From the NCBI RefSeq assembly GCF_043643765.1, contig NZ_JBHZSP010000016.1:1-64000 (forward strand): a stretch of 64,000 nt of DNA, written 5' to 3'. Below are positions 51,191 to 60,340 of the stretch, piece by piece. Each line of letters begins with the position of its first letter. Position 1 is the stretch's first letter. Source of the stretch: Marinomonas posidonica_A (lineage in GTDB: Bacteria; Pseudomonadota; Gammaproteobacteria; Pseudomonadales; Marinomonadaceae). The position numbers were made by a program, and so were the translations under genes. The notes under the pieces are model-generated. The model was not told the DNA's origin. It made no database searches and saw only the letters and a program-made list of their open reading frames with translations.

Positions 51191-51206
51191 TGGCACATTT
51201 ATTGAC
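51191..51206 (+). promoter_or_regulatory. Sigma-54-like element upstream of HIU hydrolase gene
   Basis: TGGCACATTTATTGAC repeats the first 14 bases of the sigma-54 promoter at 51853 exactly, but the -12 GC is GA here. It may be a weak or decayed -24/-12 promoter; a start near 51217 would leave an 89-nt leader. Confidence 0.4.
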
Positions 51207-51305
51207 TACTATGAAACAATGCTTTCATCATCATTTCAACCAATGGACGTTTGATCTGCAAAAAATAGGCTAACTTCACCTATTGAACTTTATTGAGGAG
51301 ACAAA

Positions 51306-51662
51306 ATGGGCTATCTCACAACACACATTCTAGACACCACAAAAGGCATGGCAGCAGCCGGTGTGAAAATACAGTTATTTCGACATGATCATAATGGTCA
51401 AAAAGAGCTAATTCATTCTACGATATCCAACGAAGATGGGCGCTGTGATGCGCCACTACTAGACAAGCAAGACTTTGTCTGCGGAGTGTATGAACTGGAG
51501 TTTGCCATAGAAGACTATTTCCGACAGCAAGGCGTTCCATTGCCTAGCCCAAGCTTTTTAAACCTAGTTAATATTCGCTTTGGCATCAGTGACGACTCTT
51601 CGCACTATCACATTCCATTGCTGGTTTCGCCTTATTCTTACAGCACGTATCGCGGTAGCTAG
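51306..51662 (+). CDS. uraH: 5-hydroxyisourate hydrolase
   Basis: The transthyretin-like enzyme opens 5-hydroxyisourate to OHCU, between HpxO and UraD. The 118-residue product shows the N-terminal LTTHILDTTKGMAAAGV (catalytic His), the Arg-containing DGRCDAPLL, and the C-terminal signature SYSTYRGS. It has no signal peptide. GAGGAG precedes the ATG. It lies between uraD (divergent) and hpxO (same strand, 280 bp on, with its own promoter and a terminator in between). Confidence 0.95.
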   Translation: MGYLTTHILDTTKGMAAAGVKIQLFRHDHNGQKELIHSTISNEDGRCDAPLLDKQDFVCGVYELEFAIEDYFRQQGVPLPSPSFLNLVNIRFGISDDSSHYHIPLLVSPYSYSTYRGS

Positions 51663-51683
51663 TGCGATTTACCGCCACGCCAT

Positions 51684-51711
51684 CGCACCAAGAAAATGCA
51701 TCCGCACCAAG
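51684..51711 (+). repeat. Direct repeat CGCACCAAG upstream of hpxO
   Basis: CGCACCAAG occurs at 51684 and 51703, 19 bp apart. GCACCA is the half-site of the NtrC-type palindrome, but here the copies are direct, not inverted, and a terminator lies between them and the promoter. Confidence 0.3.
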
Positions 51712-51740
51712 TTAACTCACTACTTTCATCCTTCTACATA

Positions 51741-51769
51741 AAATGACTCACTCTGGTGAGTCATTTTTT
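51741..51769 (+). terminator. Terminator of uraH
   Basis: AATGACTCAC / GTGAGTCATT stem around TCTG with a run of seven T after it. It separates uraH from hpxO. Confidence 0.92.
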
Positions 51770-51852
51770 TGTCCACCTGTTCAACAAACGCTTTCACTCA
51801 AAGCCAATAAAACAAAGGTTTCAGAAATTATTTTTTAGGATCATTTGTTTCG

Positions 51853-51868
51853 TGGCACATTTATTGCG
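51853..51868 (+). promoter_or_regulatory. Sigma-54 (-24/-12) promoter of hpxO
   Basis: TGGCACATTTATTGCG fits the consensus TGGCAC-N5-TTGC exactly. A start near 51879 gives a 64-nt leader before the ATG of hpxO. In Klebsiella, some hpx genes depend on sigma-54 and NtrC. Confidence 0.8.
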
Positions 51869-51942
51869 ACTAAAGACAGCAATAAGCGATCCAAATTAGA
51901 CAAACAATCAACATCTGTATTTAGCAATGAGGTAATAACAAG

Positions 51943-53097
51943 ATGAAAGCATTGATCATTGGCGCTGGTATCGGTGGTATGTCCGCTGCAGCGGCTCTTA
52001 AACAACAAGGTATTGAATGTGACATCTTTGAAGCCGTAAAAGAAATTAAACCGGTCGGAGCTGCACTGTCTATTTGGTCAAATGGCGTCAAATGTATGAA
52101 TCATCTCGGCATGGGCCACATCATGGATCAACTGGGTGGCCCCATGCATTATTTAGCCTACCAGGATGGCCTAACGGGTACAGTAATGACGCAATTTAGC
52201 TTAACGCCATTAGTCGAAGCGGTGGGTGAACGCCCTTGCCCAGTGTCTCGCGCCGATCTACAAAGCCAAATGATCGATTGGTGGGGCAAAGAGAAAATTC
52301 AATTCGGCAAACGCATTGAATCCGTTGAACAATCAGAGGATGGCGTAACAGCCTACTTCACCGATGGAACACAAGCATCAGGCGACTTCATCATTGCTGC
52401 CGACGGTACGCACTCAAAAGTGCGCGCTCATGTCTTAGGTTATGAAACCGAACGTCGTTATGCGGGTTATGTTAATTGGAATGGCTTGGTGGACATAGAC
52501 GAAGACATTGCCCCAGCAAACCAATGGACAACCTTTGTGGGCGAAGGCAAACGCGTCTCCATTATGCCAATCGCCGATAGTCGTTTTTATTTCTTCTTCG
52601 ATGTGCCACTACCAAAAGGACTGGATGAAGACAGAAACAGCGTTAAACAAGATTTAACAGGATACTTTGCAGGCTGGGCTGAGCCAGTGCAAAAGCTGAT
52701 CTCGGCCATCGACCCTGAAACCACTAATCGCATCGAAATTCATGACATTGAACCGTTCGACACCTTGGTAAAAGGTAAGATTGCTCTGCTGGGTGACTCG
52801 GCGCACAGCACCACACCGGACATAGGCCAAGGTGGCTGCTCCGCACTGGAAGACGCCGTAGTGTTGGGACAATGCTTCGCCAAAAACACAGACATAGAAG
52901 CCGCCTTGCTCGACTATCAATCCGAACGCCGATTCCGCGTGAAAGATCTGGTTCTAAAAGCACGTAAACGCTGTGATGTTACTCATGGAAAAAACATGCA
53001 GGAAACTCAAGCTTGGTACGATGAACTACGCCAAGAAAAAGGTGACAACATCATCGAAGGCTTGCGCAATACCATAGTCGGTGGGCCACTGGCCTAG
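51943..53097 (+). CDS. hpxO: FAD-dependent urate hydroxylase HpxO
   Basis: HpxO oxidises urate to 5-hydroxyisourate using NADH and O2. The 384-residue flavoprotein has the dinucleotide motif IIGAGIGGMSAAAALKQQGI, DG motif IIAADGTHSKVR and the FAD-binding ALLGDSAHSTTPDIGQGGCS. It is close over its length to Klebsiella HpxO, including YVNWNGLVDIDE and VLKARKRCDVTHGKNMQ. GAGGTAA precedes the ATG. With UraH and UraD it completes urate to allantoin. Confidence 0.95.
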   Translation: MKALIIGAGIGGMSAAAALKQQGIECDIFEAVKEIKPVGAALSIWSNGVKCMNHLGMGHIMDQLGGPMHYLAYQDGLTGTVMTQFSLTPLVEAVGERPCPVSRADLQSQMIDWWGKEKIQFGKRIESVEQSEDGVTAYFTDGTQASGDFIIAADGTHSKVRAHVLGYETERRYAGYVNWNGLVDIDEDIAPANQWTTFVGEGKRVSIMPIADSRFYFFFDVPLPKGLDEDRNSVKQDLTGYFAGWAEPVQKLISAIDPETTNRIEIHDIEPFDTLVKGKIALLGDSAHSTTPDIGQGGCSALEDAVVLGQCFAKNTDIEAALLDYQSERRFRVKDLVLKARKRCDVTHGKNMQETQAWYDELRQEKGDNIIEGLRNTIVGGPLA

Positions 53098-53140
53098 CTC
53101 AACCCGATTACCTCCCCCAGTATGCTTGCTGGTTTGTTTT

Positions 53141-53176
53141 CCCACTCATAGTGACTACTGTGAGTGGGCTTTTTTT
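53141..53176 (+). terminator. Terminator of hpxO
   Basis: CCCACTCA pairs with TGAGTGGG, with additional pairing in the loop, followed by CTTTTTTT. Confidence 0.92.
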
Positions 53177-53359
53177 ACCTGCCAACACAGTCGATTGATC
53201 CCGTCGCAAATTTGCCTTTCGTTACCCGATTAGTAAATAATGATTCTTTCATGTTTGTTTAGGGAAGTTGCTCACAAAGCATCAGTCCGAAAAGAACACA
53301 ATAACAACAAATGTTCGCTCAGCAGAAACTATCTTTCTGCCCTAAAAGGACGGTAATCA

Positions 53360-54337
53360 ATGTCACTCACTGACTTATCAAAAGTGCAAACAGTTCGTCT
53401 CAGTAATCGCCAGATCACCGTTGATATATTAACGCTTGGCGCGAGTCTTCAAGCCGTCTATTTAAAAGGCTACCAACACTCCATGGTGCTCGGTTCTCAG
53501 CAAGTTGCGGATTACTTAGGCCCATGTCGATATTTTGGCGCCATTGTGGGACGAGTAGCGAATCGAATTGCCAATAGCCAGGCAAAAATTGGGGATCATC
53601 TTTATCAACTCACCCCTTCTTCCCCTAGCCCACACCAACTACACGGTGGTCCAAATGGGACCGATTGTAAAAACTGGCAGATCATCAAACAATCCGATGA
53701 CAGGGTCACCCTTCAAGTCACGCTACAAGATAAAGAGATGGGATTCCCTGGTAAGCTTATCATTGCGGTCACGTACCAACTATTGGAACAAGGCTTGGAA
53801 ATGAAGATCCAAGCCTCAAGCAACCAACTTACCTTATGCAACCTAGCCGGCCACAGCTACTTTAATCTAGATGGCCATGGCTCTATTCTGGACCACAAAC
53901 TTTGCGTCCATGCAGACCATTATCTCCCTGTCGATCAAGACCTAATCCCAACCGGCGAAGTCAGCCCCACTGCTGGCAGTCAATTCGACTTCACCCATCT
54001 ACGCACAATCGGTCGTGACGATTACCCCGGCCTTGATACCAACTTTTGCTTGTCTTTGGCCCCAAGAGCGATCCAAAAAGTCGCGACGCTTAAAGCCCCT
54101 TTGACAGGCATAGAACTAGAACTGCAAACCACCGAACCAGGTCTTCAAATATACGATGGTCGCCATATCGCCCTACCAGCAAGCAACAGCATTAATCAAG
54201 TGGCCTTAACAGGCTACTCAGGCTTGGCGCTTGAAGCGCAACATTGGCCCGATGCGGTTCATCATTCCCACTTCCCGCCCATTTTACTGGACGCAGAAGA
54301 AACTTATGAGCAAATCACACAATACCTCTTTCGCTAG
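53360..54337 (+). CDS. galM: Aldose 1-epimerase
   Basis: The enzyme interconverts alpha and beta anomers of sugars. The 325-residue beta-sandwich protein shows YFGAIVGRVANRIANSQ, HQLHGGPNG (catalytic His), NLAGHSYFNLDGHG (second His), and the base-containing LALEAQHWPDAVHH with the Glu. No sugar operon is next to it; AAGGA precedes the start, and strong terminators bound it on both sides, so it is monocistronic. Confidence 0.92.
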   Translation: MSLTDLSKVQTVRLSNRQITVDILTLGASLQAVYLKGYQHSMVLGSQQVADYLGPCRYFGAIVGRVANRIANSQAKIGDHLYQLTPSSPSPHQLHGGPNGTDCKNWQIIKQSDDRVTLQVTLQDKEMGFPGKLIIAVTYQLLEQGLEMKIQASSNQLTLCNLAGHSYFNLDGHGSILDHKLCVHADHYLPVDQDLIPTGEVSPTAGSQFDFTHLRTIGRDDYPGLDTNFCLSLAPRAIQKVATLKAPLTGIELELQTTEPGLQIYDGRHIALPASNSINQVALTGYSGLALEAQHWPDAVHHSHFPPILLDAEETYEQITQYLFR

Positions 54338-54373
54338 GCACTGAAGACGCTCGACCACTCGCAAAGCACCATA

Positions 54374-54402
54374 AAAAAGGGGCCAAACATTGGCCCCTTT
54401 TT
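54374..54402. terminator. Bidirectional terminator after galM
   Basis: AAAAAGGGGCCAA pairs with TTGGCCCCTTTTT around ACA. It serves galM and the convergent iron-binding-protein gene. Confidence 0.95.
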
Positions 54403-54423
54403 AGCGTCCCTCAACACATCCGA

Positions 54424-55509
54424 TTATTGCAGACTTAGTGTAAAAGTCCCTTCCGGTGTAACAGGCAAGTATTTCTCATAAAAATCAAAGTAGGCTTGCT
54501 CTGGATTCAGGTCAGCAAACAACTCTGGGTACATCGCCTTGGCATAAAAAGCAATCATAGCACTGTCCATAATAGTTCGGCATGCACCGTGATAAGCACC
54601 AAACATGCGATTGTTCTGCACCGCAGACAAACTTGCCCAGCCAGTACGCTGTTTAAAACCTTCCAAACGCTTCAGGGCTTCTTCTTTATCCACGCCTTGG
54701 CCCATAATCATCGCGTCAGTAGAGTTTGCCGACTCATAACCTGTCATCACAATCACATCGGGATTGGAAGCAATGACTTGCTCAGGGTTAAGCTTGCCCC
54801 ACCACTCTATGAATGGTGCTGAAATATTATCACCACCTGCCATAGTGGAAATGGCACCCCACATGTTTTTACCAAAGGTGTAACTCAACTCACTGGGTCC
54901 CATTGAACCAAACTCGGTGTAGATTTTAGGTTTTGGTAAATTGGCTTCGGCCAAACGTTTGCTAATGCCTTCAACACGCTCTTGATATTCTGTGGCAATT
55001 TTGGCGGCACGCGCTTCTTGCCCAGTTACCACACCAATTAGCTCCGTACTCTTCAGATGACGCTCTAAGGTTTGTGCATTGTAATCCACTACTAAGACAG
55101 GAATTCCAGCGTCTTGAATGCGCTCCACATCCGTTCCTAGACCTTTAAACTGCCAATCCGCTAATAACAACAAATCAGGGCGTAACGCGATGACCTTTTC
55201 TACTGAAAACGTTTTCGTATCCACACGGCCAATACCAGGAATGTCCGCTAAAGATGGACGGTGTTTAACATACATATCCCAATTTGCAGGGCGAGCTTGC
55301 CAAATGTACTTGGACATACCAACCACATTGTCATAAGCCGCTTCCGTCCCGATTGCCATGTAATCTTCTGGGTAAAAACCCACAATCACACGCTCAGCAG
55401 GACTGTTGAACGTGACTTCACGACCCAACACATCATCCACTGTCACTTGTTTAGCCCAACTTACACTTGCCACCGCAGCGAAAAGAAGCGTTATGAACAA
55501 CTTAATCAT
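54424..55509 (-). CDS. Periplasmic iron-complex (FhuD/BtuF-type) binding protein
   Basis: A 361-residue class III binding protein. The signal peptide is LFITLLFAAVASVSWA. VTVDDVLGREVTFNSPAERVIVG starts the first lobe, with FSVEKVIALRPDLLLLADW and a central long helix. WWGKLNPEQVIASNPDVIVMTG is typical of iron-siderophore/heme/cobalamin carriers. AAAGG precedes the ATG. A Fur box lies 30 bp upstream. No permease or ATPase gene is adjacent on either side. Confidence 0.88.
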   Translation of the reverse strand: MIKLFITLLFAAVASVSWAKQVTVDDVLGREVTFNSPAERVIVGFYPEDYMAIGTEAAYDNVVGMSKYIWQARPANWDMYVKHRPSLADIPGIGRVDTKTFSVEKVIALRPDLLLLADWQFKGLGTDVERIQDAGIPVLVVDYNAQTLERHLKSTELIGVVTGQEARAAKIATEYQERVEGISKRLAEANLPKPKIYTEFGSMGPSELSYTFGKNMWGAISTMAGGDNISAPFIEWWGKLNPEQVIASNPDVIVMTGYESANSTDAMIMGQGVDKEEALKRLEGFKQRTGWASLSAVQNNRMFGAYHGACRTIMDSAMIAFYAKAMYPELFADLNPEQAYFDFYEKYLPVTPEGTFTLSLQ

Positions 55510-55539
55510 AATAGAACCTTTTGTCTCATCAATAGTTTT

Positions 55540-55558
55540 GATTATGATAATCGTTCTT
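55540..55558 (-). promoter_or_regulatory. Fur box
   Basis: GATTATGATAATCGTTCTT matches the 19-bp Fur consensus at 15 positions. It lies 30-49 bp upstream of the iron-binding-protein start codon, so the gene is expected to be repressed by Fur with iron. Confidence 0.8.
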
Positions 55559-55617
55559 ACTTAAATTAAATACTCCTTTCTGTCTTTCTTAGCTAAAACA
55601 GCTTTAAAATCAAAGTT

Positions 55618-55650
55618 AAAAAAAAGCCACTTAATCTGCTTAAGTGGCTT
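55618..55650 (-). terminator. Terminator of the chemoreceptor gene
   Basis: AAGCCACTTAA pairs with TTAAGTGGCTT around TCTGC. On the minus strand it is followed by eight U, 32 bp after the chemoreceptor stop. Confidence 0.92.
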
Positions 55651-55681
55651 CTGGGTAAGACCGTCTATTTTTCCTTAAGCT

Positions 55682-57649
55682 TTATTCAGTGCGAAATTTC
55701 GCTACCATCTCATGCAACTCTTTGCCTAATACATCCTGACTCGCACAAAGCTTGGCCACATCTCCTGAAATTGCTGACACTTGCTGTGCTGAATAGCTGA
55801 TATCAGTAATGTTCTTATTAATGTCCTCCGTAACCGCTCTTTGTTCTTCTGCTGACGCTGCAGTTTGCATGGTCATATCACGCATTTGTTTAACCACTTG
55901 TTCAATCTGTTCAAAAGATTCCAATGCCTGATCCGATAAACTAATGGCCGTTTCTGATTCATTCAGACTCGTCATCATAGAATCCGATGCTTGTTTCGTC
56001 CGACTGGCCAACAAGTTCAAAATACTGCCTATCTGTTCTGTCGATTCTTGCGTTCGTCCAGCAAGGGTTCTCACTTCATCCGCGACGACGGCAAAACCAC
56101 GACCTTGTTCACCCGCTCGGGCGGCCTCAATGGCAGCATTCAAAGCCAATAAATTAGTTTGCTCAGCAATGTCCTGAATCGTAGAAAGAATCTGATTAAT
56201 ATTGGCGGTTTCTTTGGTTAACTCAGTAATGATGTCATTCGACTCTTTTAGACGTTGACCGAGTCGATTCACACCATCAGCACTGCCTTTCAGTAAATCT
56301 TTACCCGCTACCGTGGTTTCCAATCCCTTTTCCGAAAACTCGGCGGAATGCGTGCAGCTTTCCGCCGCATCACTAGAAGCAATCACCATTTGCTGGCCTG
56401 CTTCAACAATCAACTCAATGGAACGCAACTGTTCGCTCGTTGAAGTGGCTACCTCACTGGCTTTTTGAGAAGTTTCCGCTGAAACCTTATCCATTTTTTG
56501 GCTGGACTGCTTAATTCCGACGATTAACTGACGAGTCGAATCAATGAATTGATTAAACCAATTCGACAACACCCCAGTTTCATCTTTAGATTGAGTTTCA
56601 ATCTTCGATGTTAAATCGCCTTCCCCTTCAGCCAAAATTTTCAAATGATTTGAAACGGACTCAATCGGTGTTACCAACCCTTTAGAAATCACAAAAGCAA
56701 CTAATATACACACCAACAAAAGCAGTACACACACAATGATGGTAGTGGTAATCAGCTCATTGGTACTGGAGTAAATTTCCGCCGTTGGCATCAAACCGAC
56801 AAATTTCCATTGTAAATTAGGCGAAGTGATCACATTGGCGTAATAGTCTTTACCGTCTAAGGTAAAGTGCAGCATACCAGTCGAAGCTTGGGCAATTTGT
56901 TTATAAGCATCACCCTCTAACTCACTTATTTTCTTGAAGTTGTTTTCCGGATGGATGGCGTCCACCAATACAGTACCTGTGTTTTCGATCACCATAATAC
57001 TGCCAGACTCACCCAACTGAGTTTGGTTTGCCATATCCGTCAGGGTTTTGATCGATACATCGACAGCCACCACACCGCCGACTTGATTGCCTCTTTGATA
57101 AGTACGCACAGCGGAAACGTAAACCGCGTCGTCCGGTTCCCAGTAATAAGCCTCACGTAATACGGTTTTACCGTTATTTTCTATACCAACCGAATACCAT
57201 GGGCGTTTCTTTGGATGCCACTCAGCGTAGCCATAGGTTCCAGGCCACTCAGAATAACCGCCTCCTTGATCCCCCATGTAGACATAAACAAAGTTGGGAT
57301 TATTCGTGCCCACTGCCTCAAATAAACGGTAAAGTTCAGCCTCTCGACCACCATTACTATTGGCAACGTCTTTTGGCGCTTTTCCTTGTGTCTCAAAATA
57401 CGTTGTGAGCGGTTTTGCTTGTGGATCGGTCACTTCATCACTGTCAGCCAAAAAACCTACCGTGTATTTAATGTCTTTAATAAATTGGTCAAAGGTCTTT
57501 TCCACAGCGCCCAAGGTTTGTCCGCTGTTTTTGGAAAAGTTTTCAAGTGCTTGGCTAGAAGCAAGATAACCTGTGATGGAACTCACTATTAGGATGGGTA
57601 ATAAAGTGGCAAGTGAAAACGCAATTAATAATTTCGTTTTAATTTTCAT
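55682..57649 (-). CDS. Methyl-accepting chemotaxis protein, dCache type
   Basis: A 655-residue receptor. An N-terminal helix (about 8-30) and a second (about 315-337) flank a double-Cache periplasmic domain: YVYMGDQGGGYSEWPGTYGYAEWHPKKRPWY and VGGVVAVDVSIKTL are its ligand-pocket marks, of the kind that binds amino acids or other small ligands. A HAMP domain follows, then the signalling hairpin tip IAEQTNLLALNAAIEAARAGE with the GRGFAVVADEVRTLAGRT helix. The ATG at 57649 is used; the upstream extension lacks a ribosome site. Single-gene unit. Its ligand is unknown. Confidence 0.92.
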   Translation of the reverse strand: MKIKTKLLIAFSLATLLPILIVSSITGYLASSQALENFSKNSGQTLGAVEKTFDQFIKDIKYTVGFLADSDEVTDPQAKPLTTYFETQGKAPKDVANSNGGREAELYRLFEAVGTNNPNFVYVYMGDQGGGYSEWPGTYGYAEWHPKKRPWYSVGIENNGKTVLREAYYWEPDDAVYVSAVRTYQRGNQVGGVVAVDVSIKTLTDMANQTQLGESGSIMVIENTGTVLVDAIHPENNFKKISELEGDAYKQIAQASTGMLHFTLDGKDYYANVITSPNLQWKFVGLMPTAEIYSSTNELITTTIIVCVLLLLVCILVAFVISKGLVTPIESVSNHLKILAEGEGDLTSKIETQSKDETGVLSNWFNQFIDSTRQLIVGIKQSSQKMDKVSAETSQKASEVATSTSEQLRSIELIVEAGQQMVIASSDAAESCTHSAEFSEKGLETTVAGKDLLKGSADGVNRLGQRLKESNDIITELTKETANINQILSTIQDIAEQTNLLALNAAIEAARAGEQGRGFAVVADEVRTLAGRTQESTEQIGSILNLLASRTKQASDSMMTSLNESETAISLSDQALESFEQIEQVVKQMRDMTMQTAASAEEQRAVTEDINKNITDISYSAQQVSAISGDVAKLCASQDVLGKELHEMVAKFRTE

Positions 57650-57912
57650 AAAGATAGACCCAAATATTATTTTAGATAACATTAAGACATGCCAAAACAA
57701 TCATCCATCAGAATCAAGTAATATCAATGGCCTAACCACTAACTCACATCTTAACGACAGAACGCCTGACATTTTTCAACTAATTGAAAGCGCCTTTAAA
57801 ACTCTTCATCCCTCTTTATTTACTCTTCCCACTCAACAAAAATACTGTATTACTAGTAGACAAACCATAGTCTAGTTACAAAACATAACGAATATAGCCC
57901 CACCAATCAGCC

Positions 57913-57939
57913 AAAAAAAAGACCACATCTTATGGTCTT
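57913..57939 (-). terminator. Terminator of the IclR regulator gene
   Basis: AAGACCA pairs with TGGTCTT around 7 nt; on the minus strand it is followed by a run of U. Confidence 0.8.
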
Positions 57940-57973
57940 CTGGATCGATAATGATTTCTTATTGTAAACGGAC

Positions 57974-58762
57974 TTAAGGCATGTTGTTGATGATATTGAT
58001 CGTCGCCTTTCTCAACACTGGTAGCACATTTTTTTCTAAATAAGGGGGATCAATACAACCCTGTGGCCAACTCAATGACAAACACCCGATAAGCACACCA
58101 TCGTCTTGTTTGATAGGAACAGCAATAGACTCAATGGGCAACCCATTAACACTTCGATTATTGTAATATGATACTTGTCGAACACCATAACCTAGGGTTC
58201 TTGTCTGCTCAATCATGTTACTTAACCAGAGGCTATCATGAGCTAATTTACCTTCTTTATTTTGTTGTTTCCTCAGGGAATGAATGACATCGGACCTTTC
58301 AGCTCCTTCACAAAAAGCGAGGAAACAACGGCCCACACCAGAATAAAGAAATTCTGGCCGACATAAGGAAGAACGGTTAATCAGAAACGATGTACGATTA
58401 CGAGTGGTTTCGACCAGTTTCATCCTATCCCCATCACGAATAGCAATATCGGATGGCCAATCCAGTCTCCGATAAAGGTCATCCAAAACAGGAACGCTCG
58501 CTTCAGCCAAGCGAGCTTCTTGGGATTTAGGCTGGGTATCTTCAAGAACAGAAGAAGATAAGCTGTATTTATTCTCACTAAGGGACTTTACTACCCAACC
58601 GCTCAAGCTAAGCGTTTTTAAAATTCTCAATAATGTTGCTTTGTTTATACCAGTACAACGTTGCAACTCAGAAAGAGAGAGAGGAGAAGTCTTTTGTAGT
58701 TTCTCCAACACTTGCATTGCTCGAGTAACAGAATCAATTGCTTTCACCATAGGGCTAACCAT
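57974..58762 (-). CDS. IclR-family transcriptional regulator
   Basis: A 262-residue regulator. The N-terminal winged helix is AIDSVTRAMQVLEKLQKTSP, SLSELQRCTGINKATLLRILKTL. The C-terminal effector domain shows the IclR pattern (LVETTRNRTSFLINRSSL; VPIKQDDGVLIGCLSLSWP). The first ATG is used although its ribosome site is weak. The neighbours are the chemoreceptor and the porin; the target is unknown, but the porin gene, on the same strand 220 bp upstream, is a candidate. Confidence 0.87.
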   Translation of the reverse strand: MVSPMVKAIDSVTRAMQVLEKLQKTSPLSLSELQRCTGINKATLLRILKTLSLSGWVVKSLSENKYSLSSSVLEDTQPKSQEARLAEASVPVLDDLYRRLDWPSDIAIRDGDRMKLVETTRNRTSFLINRSSLCRPEFLYSGVGRCFLAFCEGAERSDVIHSLRKQQNKEGKLAHDSLWLSNMIEQTRTLGYGVRQVSYYNNRSVNGLPIESIAVPIKQDDGVLIGCLSLSWPQGCIDPPYLEKNVLPVLRKATINIINNMP

Positions 58763-58902
58763 TCAAGTATCAGGAGAGATTATTTAAGTGCTTAATAACA
58801 CGTTTAAACATCTCATCTATTATTGTTATTAGAATTAATACTAATCGTTTAGCGCAAAACAAGGTCATTCAAAAAATAGGAATCTTTCGTGGTTTTTGAG
58901 AT

Positions 58903-58944
58903 AAAAAAACCGTTCAAGTAAAAGGGGAGTAATACTTGAACGGC
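58903..58944 (-). terminator. Terminator of the porin gene
   Basis: CCGTTCAAGTA pairs with TACTTGAACGG around 12 nt; on the minus strand it is followed by a run of seven U, 41 bp after the porin stop. Confidence 0.92.
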
Positions 58945-58984
58945 TTCTCAGGATCAATTTAAACGATTAAAAAACAACCAATAA

Positions 58985-59986
58985 TTAATAGCTTATATTG
59001 ACACCTAACGCGACATTATCTGCTGTGATGTCATAATTAGCGGCTTCTGCCCAAAACGCAATGTTTTTGCCAACCTGCTTCTTAATTTGCACAACCGTAC
59101 CATCATTGTCATTCGCATCGACATCAGAGTCCTTATTATAGAAACCAGCGGCAACAGAATAGCCACTGTTAAGATAATAACGAGCCGTGACACCTAAAGT
59201 ATTGTAATCTCCTGCTGTACCAAATGTGTCGGCATTCATTTCATAGGTAGCACCAAGATCAAGCTTGTCAAATTTATAGCCAGCGGTCAGCGCAGAACGA
59301 ATGTAATTTTTAGATGCCCCAGCCATGCCTTTGCTGACAATGACCTGGCCCGCACCTAAGTTCAAATTACCCTCGTTATAAACAAAGCGATACGCTTTGG
59401 CATCAATGTCATCGCCGTTATTCTCATTTAACGAAATGGTCGCAAGAACCAGTTTGACGCCCATAAATTTAGGAGACGCCCAAGCAATCACATCATCCCC
59501 TTCAGAAGGTTGTCCGAAAAGTGTATTGCCCGTTGTAGCAGCACCGCCTGAATGCGCTTCATTGTATTCAAACAGGTCTACATTAGAATAAAGCTCGCGG
59601 TTTTGCCCACTGGTAATTCGTGGTGCCAAGACAAATGCACCGTATGCCGTTGGAAAAACCACATTTGCTTCTTTTAGATGTATATCCGCCTCACCCTCTG
59701 TACCATTAGTATCGCGACTGTTGATCGCATCAGATAAGTCCGCTTTAAGGTTATAAACCATCGTAAATTCTTTGGCCTTGACTACCCCGTTGATACCAAC
59801 TTCTGCTTCAAACGCTTCTGGATCAAAGTCTTTGTCTTCTACACTTAGTACCCCAAGACTGGTTAAAAATGTAAAGTTTGGCTTATTAACAACCACTTCA
59901 GAATCATCAGCGGCAAAAGCAACTTGAGACATTAAAAATGGTACTGACAAAGTCATTGCTAACAAATTACGTGAATTTTTCATCAT
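58985..59986 (-). CDS. Outer-membrane porin (Gram-negative porin fold)
   Basis: A 333-residue beta-barrel protein. The signal peptide is LLAMTLSVPFLMSQVAFA, cut before DDSEV. Alternating hydrophobic strands fill the protein, with typical segments GAGQVIVSKG and LGVTARYYLNSGYSVAAGFYNKD, and a C-terminal aromatic end VALGVNISY (terminal Tyr in place of the usual Phe). It is of the Porin_4 type common in Oceanospirillales. AGGG precedes the ATG at 59986; a TTG one codon upstream exists. It is a single-gene unit. Confidence 0.85.
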   Translation of the reverse strand: MMKNSRNLLAMTLSVPFLMSQVAFAADDSEVVVNKPNFTFLTSLGVLSVEDKDFDPEAFEAEVGINGVVKAKEFTMVYNLKADLSDAINSRDTNGTEGEADIHLKEANVVFPTAYGAFVLAPRITSGQNRELYSNVDLFEYNEAHSGGAATTGNTLFGQPSEGDDVIAWASPKFMGVKLVLATISLNENNGDDIDAKAYRFVYNEGNLNLGAGQVIVSKGMAGASKNYIRSALTAGYKFDKLDLGATYEMNADTFGTAGDYNTLGVTARYYLNSGYSVAAGFYNKDSDVDANDNDGTVVQIKKQVGKNIAFWAEAANYDITADNVALGVNISY

Positions 59987-60340
59987 CAAAACGCCCTTTT
60001 TTTAATAATTGTTTTATAGAACATCTGAAGACTATCAAAATTGTTTAACAACAAAACAATGTGTTTCACCTAGTGAAATGCATTATTGCTTTTAGAAATT
60101 CCGGACAAAACTCAAAAAAAGAGGAACCAAACGAAGAACAGGCAAATCACATAACTTACAAAATATAGAAACAGAATTGGCCACGAAAATGTATCTCGAG
60201 GAGTGAGCAGTGGCGTTAGAACGAAGGGATGTTTTTTGGAATTAGACGAACGACTTTCTGCCCAAAATAAGTCTCACCTGCCAATATTGAACGTATTGGT
60301 AAGAAACTTAACACTTACTAAATAGACAATAGTCGAAAAG
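59987..60340. other. Non-coding region upstream of the porin gene
   Basis: About 350 bp containing the porin promoter and the end of the dimethylglycine operon. It is AT-rich close to the porin start. No clear terminator was seen after the 76-residue gene at 60341. Confidence 0.4.
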
